A DNA stretch of 64,000 bases from Apostichopus japonicus (Eukaryota > Echinodermata > Holothuroidea > Aspidochirotida > Stichopodidae): the NCBI RefSeq assembly GCF_037975245.1, contig NC_092576.1, forward strand, positions 43,965,611-44,029,610, read 5' to 3'. The notes under the pieces were generated by a model, which was not told the origin of the DNA, ran no database searches, and saw nothing but the letters and a program-made list of their open reading frames with translations. Of this stretch, positions 13,501 to 25,500 are shown in pieces; within the stretch, counting starts at the first letter, position 1, and each line of letters begins with the position of its first letter. A program made the translations under genes and the position numbers.

Positions 13501-16500
13501 TACATAGTTACTGAGATGATGCCAATTAATGCTTATAAAGAAGAGAATGTGAAGGGATGGAGATCACATCACAGAATAGCTTGCCTCTTCTTTACTCCAC
13601 CTCGATGAAAAGACCTTACTTCTAAATGTGGTCCAACAGTAGCTTTTCTTTTTCTTGCAATCTTTTCAAAGTCAATGAAAGGATATAGTGCAAGGCAGAT
13701 GTTGGAATTGTACATGAAGAAAATAAATGCCCCAGCCAGTCCACCAACCATGTGCACTTCTTCCCCTCCCCCCCTCCTCACTGACAGAAGTTGTGAAATG
13801 TCTGCCTCTTTAGACAAAACTGATGCAGAAGATAGCCAGAATGAGAGAAAGGTAGTCTACGTGTTGTAATGCAAATGAAGACAACCACCCACCCCCCTCC
13901 CGCCAGCCCCACCATCAACCATCAACACCTCCCTTGCATTTGAAAACCATCAAAAGTATCTTTTTGCTGCAAAACTGATAAATTAAGAGCATAAAAGAGA
14001 GCTCTGAAGAATGTTGGTGTTCAAATTGGAAATAATCTCTTTGGGATAACTCAGTCAGCAATAATGACCCTCTACCCACACCACCGCTTTGGCTCTGTGA
14101 GAATAAAGAAATTAGAATATTAACTAATTGTATAAATGTGAAACACTGAGCATCATTAGGATAATTGACTACTCATACATATTCATTGTATATATTAAGT
14201 AATTATCAAACTTGACTATTTCCAGCTCGCAGCCCACTGGAGTAAGCACGAGATGTTGAGAAGACAGCAGATGAAGGCACAAGCGATCAAAGATGAAAAG
14301 ACCAAGAAGGAGAAACAGCTTCAGATTGTTAGAAGGAAGGAGATGGCCAACAAGACAATCCTCAGACACCAAGGTAGGTCTTCCTTCTCCACTTGAACAC
14401 TTTGAGGTGAAAGCCTTTCAAATCTCATGACTGATGGCCCTTAAAGGGTGTGAAGACAAGCACAAAAGAAACGTCTAATGCCTGTAATCTGACCTAGTTT
14501 TGAATGAGGTGTAACAGAAGTGTTAGACTCCACCATCGATCCCAGAAAATACACACACAGCTTGCTACCATTGGTAATTAGACACTCGTGTACAGTCAGT
14601 ACATACAACTGCGGTCAATACCCACAGCATAGTGTATAAACAATACAGCGATGGACATCTCAGGTCCAGCTAAAGATAACAAGGTATCACGTTTCATTAC
14701 TGTCTGCATTTTGTAGCAACACAAACAAAACGTCACTTGCAAGCAACAGAAAGTTAACTTTTTCAGATGGCCGCACATGGTTTGGGGCGAGTCTTCAATG
14801 CCCTTAAGTATGGTAGCTTTTGAGCCGCCAGTTGTACCGACAGTCATTTAATGTATATTCACTTATCACACTTACAGCTGTCTTTCTGAAGATATGTAAC
14901 AAACGAGCCAATCAAAGACAGGAGAAGGAATCCCAGATTCACAGAGCCCTCTCGGCCAAACTCAGAAGAGTGTCCGACAAATTTGAAAGGAGGAAAAACC
15001 TATCCAGTAAATCAGGTCAGGTGAAGTATTCGTTGAGAAATGATCATATCAGATGTCTGAGGCCACCTCCCCTGTCGAAAAAAGGCCCTTGCCGCGACCA
15101 GTTGCAGCGACTTCGCAGCAACTAGTTGCAGCGCAGTCGCTGCGACTTCACTTTTCACATGCAAATGAGGCTTGTCGCGACTTCGCCGGAGAGGGGTTTG
15201 CGGTGACTTCGCCGGAAAGGGGCCTGCGGCGACTTTGCAGGAGAGGGGCTTGCAGCGACTTCGCAGGAAAGGGGCTTGCGGCGACTTCGCTGGAGAGAGG
15301 CTTGCAGCGACCTCGCCGCGACTTCACTTTTCACATGCAAATGAGGCTTGTGGCGACTTCGCCGGAAAGGGGGTTGCGGTGACTTCGCCGGAAAGGGGCC
15401 TGCGGCGACTTTGCAGGAAAGGGGCTTGCGGCGACTTCGCCGGAGAGAGGCTTGCAGCGACCTCGCCGCGACTTCACTTTTCACATGCAAATGAGGCTTG
15501 TGGCGACTTCGCCGGAGAGGGGGTTGCGGTGACTTCGCCGGAAAGGGGCCTGCGGCGACTTCGCAGGAGAGGGGCTTGTGGCGACTTCACAGGAAAGGGG
15601 ATTGCGGCTACTTGGCAGGAAAGGAGCTTGCTGCGACTTCGCAAGGAAATGGGCTTGCGGCGACTTTCCTGGAGAGGTGCTTGCAACAAATATAAGACAG
15701 AAGAACTTTGTAGGTCTAAACTACTTTATTTTTAGTTCTATACTGTTAATTGTAAAACTTCTTATATTATTACTGTCTACTCTAATTTACCTCTGCCCCC
15801 CCCCCTCCCATTATCCCCAACATGTCAGCATCACTTCAGTTTCTTCATCAGTCTCCTGGCTCTGCTGCACTTGATGTTGATTGCCTATGTGACATCAGCA
15901 TAGATCTTCAGTTCACTGCCACCATACACTGGAGAAGAAAGGCAAATTTCCCTCAGGTTAATGACAAATACCAATAAGTATCCTCTTCAATTTATCATTA
16001 TTCAATACTCATGGAATTGCTGAATTTTTTCATTGTGGATATGAAATTTGAGAGTAATTATAAGTCTTTTCTCTATGCTTAGCTATTACTCTCCAGATCC
16101 TTCCTTTACAAGCAAGGAAACTGAAGTACCAGTTTCACAGGAAATATTTGCATTATGTATATTTACAGCTGATTTGGGAGGAAGCTGTACAGAATTTATG
16201 TCAAATGTGTCTTTTCTTCAACTACCTAACTCCTTTAAAATATGTGGGAATTCTGCTAACTTACATCTAATAGCTTCCATCTGCAGGGGAAACAGCTTTA
16301 CCACGGATGAATTGTTCCCCTGTGACATATCTTGTGGCTCGAAGAAACCATCCATCATTTTCTTTACAAGAAAAGCCTCAGATTTGAGACTTGGAGAGAA
16401 GGTTACTATGCCAAGCAGCTGGTATGGCAACATTGCAGTTGCCAAGTCTCTCCAAATGTGGTGACGCATCCTCCCTATCACTCAAAATGACCTAAAAGAA

Positions 16501-19500
16501 AGAAAAAAAATAACAACAACAAACTGATTAGAAGCAATCTGGATCTCTGCAAATTAAACATATTATTCATGGCATTTTTGGAATACCACTTCTGGACACT
16601 TAAACACGCCTCAACCCTAACACTCATCAACCCAAGTTCTGTTAAGAAATATAGCAAGAGAATTATGAGCAGAATCTGTTGATCTGTTCTCACTGATATC
16701 TATGTCAAGACATGTTAGCTTGATCAAAACTCAAGTGCCAGCCTTCCCTTAAAAATGGAGTGATCCTGAGGGTGGGTACTCCATGCATACAGGTCATTCT
16801 AGTTTCAGATATCAACAATTGGGGCTTTCACATTTGGTGCTGTTGACTCATTAATATGCAAGATAATAAATACGCCAAACTTGTGTTTGGCTTATAACTG
16901 GCTATTCAAGGAAGATCGGCGAAGATTGAATGGCTATTCAAAGAAGATGTTCAGAGAAAATTTGCGCACTTTGCGGATATCAGGAAACCACTGAAGAACT
17001 TTCTCTTTCTGTGAGATATTTTCATTTACATTTGAAGAAAACTTAAGTGCTCAGTTTGCAAACTTCAATTTAACTTAAAAAAAAAACGTATTGGATCTAG
17101 TACTGTGAATCATACTATCTATATTTAATCACTCTCTAGGGTCCACCACAACAGAAACACAGGCAATATCTTCACATCATTCTTAGAGGAACACACAGTT
17201 TCAATATTTGGCATACTGTAGCATATTTATCCCATTTCACATCTGTCATATAAAGACAGTACAGACTCAATTTTGTGCTATGTCTGTGGTTGAACCATGG
17301 TTCCAATTAAAAAGTTCACTGGCTGGTTTGTTTGGAACTGGAACTTAGATTGATAGCGAATTTAACCAACTAGTTACAGTAGCTTAGTTATACCCCTTTA
17401 GACATGGGCAAATTACATTCCAAGCAGACATGCTATAGGCTTTAACATTTAAAGTTAACTTCAGGATTCTTTGCACTGAAATACTCTAAAAGAGTCCCTG
17501 AAGTGATAATAGTGATGCATGCCGCCTAGGCCTAGCCTACTCTGTGTTCTGCTAAAATATGCTTAACTATACTGCCTAGGCTTAGCAAGGCTATAGTCGA
17601 TTTATATCCTTTAGCTTACTGGAACTTACCACCATAAGCAAACGATGCATCATATGTTTCTGAAGCTGTATAAAATGCCCGGAATTTTCCCCCAAAGGCC
17701 AATGAGATTTGTCCCTCGTCATCCATTAGCTACACCAAATTGACTGTCTATCAACCAGAAAAGGCAGATATGCTAGCAATCACCTCCAAGCGAAGATGGC
17801 AGCCCAAGATCCCTAGCAATTGTATCCACTTCGTCTTTTAAAAATTGCATTTTTTTCGACGTTAAGAGTTATGCAAAAGCAAGAAAGCTGGATTAGGTTT
17901 GCTTCGTTACTAACACCACTACTAACAGTAACCTACGCACTAAGTTTAAGTTAGGCTACTCAGTCAGGTAACGTGAAAACTTAGCAAAGTAAAAACGTTA
18001 ACAAAGTCATAGAAAATCTCGATTTCTGTTCAAAAATATAAATATATTCCACAGAACAATGGTCCAAAGTATTGAGTATTTCGTAAAAAATTTTAATAAA
18101 GAATTCATGTAAGAAACCTAAAAGTCGAGAGAGCTAGAGAATCTGAATGTCGATACAGCCGGTATTGTATTTGAAAGATGGATTGTTACGCAATCGAAAG
18201 CGTTCGCAGTTTCTGATTGGCCAATCATTTTAATAGACAACATCTGACTCAATTTGTACATTTTTACGTTGTTGGTTATGATGTAAATTCGATCGTGTTG
18301 ATGAAAAATGAATGAAATGGAGTATAAATTTTTAAAGGAATCACGCATCCAAACATTAAAACCAACTCAATTCAGTATCCCTTTGTCAAACTGTACGAGA
18401 TGTTGTAAGTATATCACCTTTTATCAGATCCTTTCTAGCAACTTATTACTGCGTACTTAAACCTGGTTGAAACCAGCCAACCTATATGATTGTATGGACA
18501 AAAAAAACAGTAACCTGTTGTGTAGACTTGTTTACTTCAAATTTACACAACAGTCGTCGAAGTTCCTGTGCTGGTAGTAGTATCATGAGCAGTTGCACGA
18601 GACGTGAAAAATAATTTTACACTCACTATACTACAGTAGTAGTACAGTCACTACTCGGTCTATATTTATTGATTCCTTGGCGGTAGCCGTAGGAATCTAT
18701 GCGGTCATGACTGCGTGTGTATGTGTGTATGTGTGTGTGTGTGTGTGTGTGTCTGTGTGTGTGTGACGCAAAGCTTGAAATTAGGTTTTCTCAGCAATCC
18801 CAAGGTAGATTGATCTCATTCTTGGTACATAGGTTACCCATCATGAGTAGACGATCCCTATTTATTTTGGTGCTAATATCATGCATATTAATGAGTGGGC
18901 GGGGCTTAGAGTGATTTTCAACAAATGTCAATATCTTCGCAACCGTAAGTTCAATTTTCATGGAACTTGGTTTGGTGGTACAAGAGGAAAGTCCTCTATA
19001 TGAATATGGTGACAGTTTGTCCAATCTCATTATTATTCATGAGGGGCGGGGCTAAGTGTTGTTTTTCGCAAAAAAAGCTTGAAATTAGGTTTTCTCAGCA
19101 ATCCCAAGGTAGATTGATCTCATTCTTGGTACATAGGTTACCCATGATGAGTAGACGATCCCTATTTATTTTGGTGCTAATATCATGAATATTAATGAGT
19201 GGGCGGGGCTTAGAGTGATTTTCAACAAATGTCAATATCTTCGCAACCGTAAGTTCAATTTTCATGGAACTTGGTTTGGTGGTACAAGAGGAAAGTCCTC
19301 TATATGAATATGGTGACAGTTTGTCCAATCTCATTATTATTCATGAGGGGCGGGGCTAAGTTGTTTTTCGCAAAAAAGCTTGAAATTAGGTTTTCTCAGC
19401 AATCCCAAGGTAGATTGATCTCATTCTTGGTACATAGGTTACCCATCATGAGTAGACGATCCCTATTTATTTTGGTGCTAATATCATGAATATTAATGAG

Positions 19501-22500
19501 TGGGCAGGGCTTAGAGTGATTTTCAACACATCTTCAGTATGACCCGGCCAGGAGTCGAACCTTTAACCTTCCAGCTGCAAGTCGGAATTCTACCCCAATA
19601 CTATTAATGAGGGGGCATGAATATTAATGAGTGGTAGAGCTTAAAGCAAATTCTTTAAAATATCAATTTGTTCATCAAACTTGAGCTGATAGCAAGGAAC
19701 AACATTTGTGTTGATGCTACATTAATATTCATAAAAGGTCGGAACCAAGTGTACACAATGAACCTACAGTAATATTTAGATGCCAAGGAATCTCAAAACC
19801 TCTTGGTTTTCTTGTTTTACTATCATTCCCGGCAGGCTGCAGCATTCGATTGATATACATGATGGAGTAAGTGGTTAATCATTTTTTATTTGGAGATGCC
19901 AAGCCAAGTAATAACGATCCCATCGAACTACTTGAATACTAATTCTAGTAACGCTCAATCTAGGCTAGTGTGGTACTGGTAGTACTACTAGTTAGTAGGG
20001 GGGCTTTTGAGTGAGGCTACTATATGCCTTCATGCATAGTCAGTGTAGGAGAGTATCGATACAGAAATAGCCTATAGCCTATGCGGGTCAAGTCTATGTT
20101 ATGCTACAGTTAGGGTGAGGCCTAGTAGTGGTACTACAATGCTTGTAAGTAGTAGCCTAGGTCTAAGAGTATTTTACTAACTCTAATAATTAAAGATTAA
20201 AGTAGTATCCATTGGCTGCATATGCTGATTAATTATGTCTGTGCCTACACCTACAGTGTCATTGTACCCTTTTTTCCCTGTAGATCTACTCTCAAAAATC
20301 AACGACTCGGAATGAACTTACAGCAAACTATTTCCAGCAAACAAATATTGGTGAGTACAATTCCTATACAAAGCCTAGTCAGCAATTGAAATTAGCCTGC
20401 CCCCCCCCCCTGCAGACATGACGTGCTAGATTAAACAGCATGAATTCACAACCTTAGCCCTGGCTTTATGTCTCAGTCAATAAACTCTGCGTTTTAATCA
20501 TAACATGTGGTGCCTGCTATTAGGCCTAATGCACCTATCAACTGTATGATGCACCTCAGACCCCCAGGATAGTTGCGTCATGTCAAAATTAAGCTGAACA
20601 TTGACACTTCATTGCGCATATAATATGACACCCCATTGCATTATTTAAATTTGACAGGGATTAACTTCATTTCATATATTATTTTCAGAGCCCAGTGTTA
20701 CTCCTGATTTCAGAGTGAACTCATGAGGCCAACTTAGGCCTACTTGGTACAACCAACCACGTAGAAGAGAAATACCAGCTTCATCCAATGTGCAGTCAGT
20801 AGCTTTTACTCCAGCCTTATCTGAATTTTATATGGCTGGCCATACTGAAGGTGGCTCATCATCCTTTGTAGAGAGCTTGCAGCCAGATTATCAGTGCACT
20901 GATGAAAGTCCCACAACAATTATCCACCCATCATCTATACCTTTAGCAATGGAAGTAAGTGAACTAATGAACATTAAAAACTGGCAGGCAACTCTTGACC
21001 AAGATGGTCACATTTCTGATAAGTGGGAGGATACGTTGGGTGAGCCCGATGATACCTGTGATGCTTCACCTTTGGAAGATGATGAAGAGTCAGAGACAAG
21101 AGTCCAGGAGTGGTTCATCATACATCTATAGAGGATATTGGATGACAGTATAAACAAGTCTTCTACTGATACTCACATTTGCAACTACGCATTCCATCAC
21201 TGATGTCCAGCTGTCTGATATGCTAGCACTAATTAGTCTCCATTGTATGGAAACTCACTCTGCCATTGGTAGTCTTTATAAGTTTAAGAACTATTTTGAA
21301 AAGGCAGATTCACCAGTGCAAAAGTATTATTACTGTGGGTCCTGTTTTAGCTCTGTTGAAGATGGCCAGACCAACGTACTGTAATATATGCAGGATGACA
21401 AATTGACAATTGACTTTGAGAAGAACAAATTCCTCAATGTAACACTAGAGCCTCAAATTCAAAACTTGTTTCAGCATCCTGGTTTTGTAGATAAAATTCA
21501 GCATAGATTTAAGGGAACTATATATGGATTGTGTCTCAGTGACTTTCCAAATTTTAAGAACCTGATTAACATTTTAAACCTATTAACTCAAACCTATAAA
21601 TTGATTAACAGAAACTACAGTGAAGTTTGGTAGAATAATGAATAAGAATCTTCCTGAGTTTTGTTCTCAGAGTTTTGAGATTACTTTTAAGATTTTAAAG
21701 ATTTAATAATTTGCATTGCTTAGTGTTATTTGTGGGTTTCCTGTACGAATTAAAAGAAATGAAAAGATCAGTAATTTTTTAATTGCTGATCTATAAGCCT
21801 TAATGTTACAGTAACCTATTTGAATTAAAGTACAGAAATCATAATCTCTAAGGTGCCAGCTCTCCTCATGTTGTAACCATTACAGTTTGTTCAGTGGTAC
21901 CACATATTTTCTATTCCTACAGGAAAAGTTAAAACATTTAAAAGATGATGGCTCTTTAATTGAAACCAATAAAAAGAAATCCTAAAAAATGTATGATATC
22001 TGTTTGGTTTGTGTAGAGTTTGAGTCTGTAAGATTGTATGTAAGTTTCTCCTTGTTGTAAAGATAAGTTAACTGCAGAACCGCTGCACTATGAGCTTCAT
22101 TATGCTGCACTATGAAAGCTTTCTCACTGTGTAGTAAATACAGCTAATTGCAGAAGGGAAACCTGCCCATGAATCATGATCATGCAGTAATAACTTGAGT
22201 TCCCACAACTAGTTGCAGGAATGGTACCTTTCTGTAAAGTGATTATTTCTTGACGTAAAGTATCTGCGACTGGTTGCAACAAGAAGGCCTGTCCTGCAAA
22301 GTAACTTTCCTTGCCGCGAAGTAGCTGCGACTGGTTGCAACAAGAAGGCCTTTCCTGCGAAGTAACTTTCCTTGCCGCGAAGTAGCTGCGACTGGTTGCA
22401 ACAAGAGGGCCTTTCCTGCGAAGTAATTTTCCTTGCCGCGAAGTAGCTGCGACTGGTTGCAACAAGAAGGCCTTTCCTGCGAAGTAACTTTCCTTGCCGC

Positions 22501-25500
22501 GAAGTAGCTGCGACTGGTTGCAACAAGAAGGCCTTTCCTGCGAAGTAACTTTCCTTGCCGCGAAGTAGCTGCGACTGGTTGCAACAAGAAGGCCTTTCCT
22601 GCGAAGTAACTTTCCTTGCCGCGAAGTAGCTGCGACCAGTTACAACAAGATGGGCCTCCTGCGAAGTCATATTCCTTTGCTGCGATGTTGCTGTGACTAG
22701 TCGCAGGAGCAAAACCCTGCGGCGAAGTAATATTTCTGCTGTCGCGAAGTTACGGCAAAGTCACAGTAAAAGTGAAGTACTGCGAAGTCTTGTAGCGAAG
22801 GAATTCCTTCGCAGCGAAGTCGCAGCGACTGCGCAGCGAAGTAACCCTTTTGGTAGGGGCTTTATACAAAGTAGAAGAGAATATAGAACGATATATGTTT
22901 CATATTTTTCAAGTATTTTTAATTTCATTTCTAGCTGCCCCCATTGCATCACAATTAACATGTGTTGGAATAACAGCAAAGTGGAAAATATTGAATTGTA
23001 TGCTCTTATATTACACTTTGAAGAGAAAAACCTAGACTACCCCCCCCCCCTCAAGAAACACTTCTAAACATTTAAGATAAGCCATATGCATTTCAAAACT
23101 TACATATTTATCATGTCCCTGATAATTTTGCAATGTATAATTGTGTTTTACTTACGGCTTTTATTCTTTCAACTGTCAGTGTGGTCATGGAGACTTCCAT
23201 TACTGAACGATGCAGGTTTTCATTGCCTTTTTGTTGCATATGGCAAGCCGATCAAGCAGTAAAAGCAATAAACAGGTTTTAACGTAGGTTTCTCATTTTG
23301 TAATTCATTTCATCCCATATGTGATATCAAGTAATTATGCTAAAGCACCTCTTTATAAAGGACTCGTACCTTGACTCCCACAAGCTTTAACTTATGAAAC
23401 ACTTGACTTTATAATTTAAGCTGGAGAGAGGCAAGGAATGTTCCCACCCATCAAGAACAAAGGGATCAAGACCACTGGGTTTAGGGACACCATGTGGGGG
23501 ATCGAGTCTGTACTGCAAGACTCGTCGCTATCGGACGATCTCTGCAATTATGCACAAGCCAAAAGGACAAAAAAAGTAAGTACAGATCTGACCTATTGTG
23601 TCGAATTGTTTCTATCATTTTGTTTGAGTATCGAACTAGAGCAGGGATGGGTCAAGGGAGGGAGGGGGATTGGGGGATGCTTCAGAGAGGTAGATGGATG
23701 TTTCAGATGGTAGGGATGGAATTCAATAACAAAATTAAAGAACTCTACACTGGCACGCAAGTCCAAAGGAAACTAAGACAATCTCTCCAATTTAAAAAAA
23801 ATTATTTTATATCACAAGAAGCTGCAAGCATTTATCAAGTAACCTGCCATTTAACGTTTCATCATTGTCCTGAATTTTCCATCAACTAAAATGTCCAATG
23901 TTTGGTACGTTTTAACACTGATTATCTTTAAAAACCGGTTTTTATATAAATTAAACAAATTTCATTGAAAGCTGCAGCCAGCAATGATAGAGTTGCACAA
24001 TTCTGTTGATCCTAGAGGCTTGCATTGTAATGGTGACAGCAATTAGAAGCTTGATTGGAACAGATAAAATTATAATGTTTCACAGGCCAATGGTTGGCTA
24101 AACAGTCTAGCTGAAAACTTGCTGGACATCTCTCATTTTGTAGAAGATGACAGTGGAGAGGTGGAATGTATGTCAAAAACATCTCTCTGGGGGAGGAGTA
24201 ATTAATGTTTGAGTGAAGTGGACAGTTATATTAATAAATATGGCAGGGACATTACCTGCAAGCTTTTCCAAACATTACCTTTGTCCATGCTATGTGCAAC
24301 TATCTCCATTGCAAGTTCCATCTGGTTAGCCCTCGCTTCGTTTATACTTGGAAAAAGTGGTGATTCTTCGAGCATCATGTGATCGAAGAAGTAACCAAAG
24401 CTGTTTTCCTTATCTTTCTCCAGTGGAAGCCACACTTACGGTAGTGAGTTTATTGCACTCGTAATGTTAAGGTGAATGTAACATTCGGATAGGGCCATGT
24501 TTCACTTAATATCTATAAATAGAAATGTTGATATTATCATGAATATAACTTGTTTCATTCTTCCAGACTAAGAGCCAGTCATCTGTTACCAGTAGCTCTG
24601 CCCGGACAAGTTCCACTTTCCTGCCTCCAATTTCTTTAACATCAGATACTTCAGAGCAACAAGGTATTGGCTCCTAATACCCTCCACCCCTCACCTGATT
24701 AAGAACCGTTTTTTGTCATGTCTTGTTGCTGTATGCAAATAGATTTTCTGGTAGCATAGAATGTAACACCTAATATCCTAAGAGAGAAATGTATTCTACA
24801 CTTTTGTTAGTCTTGGCCAATTCGTTTGTAATACTCTTTTTCTCACATGCATGCAAGCCTCAGAGTGCGTTTATTCCTATCATGAATGTGCTTGCTGACA
24901 GTATTTTACATCCCCAAGGATGTGCATTGATGACAAGTACATATATTTGAATGTATACAGAATAAAAGAATGAATGAATGGACAAACGAACGAACGAATG
25001 AATGAAGGAATGAGCCAGTCAGTCAGTGAATGAGTGAGTGAGTGAGTGAGTGAATGAGTGAGTGAATGAGTGAGTGAGTGAGTGAGTGAGTGAGTGAGTG
25101 AGTGAGTGAGTGAGTGAGTGAGTGAGGGAGTCAGTCAGTAAGTCATGAGTCAGTCAGTCAGTCAGTCAATGAATGAATGAATGAAGGAAGGAGTCAGTCA
25201 GTCAGTGAATTAACGAGTGAATGAATAAGTAAATGTATAAGTGAATGAATGAAGGAGTATTGCTGCCCTATAGACAATTTCAAGTAACTACATTGAAATA
25301 TCTAGATTCTATTGAAAGACATCAGATGATATCAGCATGCAACATGTTTTCTGTGCTTTGTATACTTCAGATTATTCAATTGAGAGCGGTGTTACAAAAT
25401 CAGACATAGCAACAGAGGATGTCAGCTGTCTGTTGGACCAGCCCATGGATGACAGCATTGTGGCCGCTGAGGTGCCACTAGAGGGCAGTATAACAGAGTC

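Larger units (their letters stand above)
15053..22859. mobile_element. Candidate ~7.8-kb decayed DNA transposon inside an FSIP2-like intron
   Basis: Boundaries are set by two inverted, related subterminal arrays (15053-15700 and 22200-22859). The inside holds a CACTA-like transposase remnant on + (20790-21640), a candidate BEN-like gene on - (16218-17726) and other repeats. CACTA/EnSpm elements carry subterminal repeat arrays bound by accessory proteins. Exact ends and a target duplication were not resolved; both edges show a CCCCT-type end (near 15069 and, inverted, near 22859), which is only suggestive. Confidence 0.4.

Noticed and set aside
12854-13507. 217-aa leucine/isoleucine-rich frame and antiparallel M-D-K-R frames
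   Set aside because: They follow a 12-bp tandem repeat whose period keeps any frame open; there is no start context or domain.
15155-15735. Arginine/glycine-rich frames on both strands
   Set aside because: They are translations of the GC-rich subterminal array; both strands open equally, so no gene.
22124-22712. Minus-strand frames of 113-167 aa with repeated RSYFAARKVTSQE
   Set aside because: The 61-bp tandem repeat produces them.
24963-25258. Regularly spaced repeats as a CRISPR-like array
   Set aside because: It is a continuous tetranucleotide microsatellite with no spacers in animal DNA.
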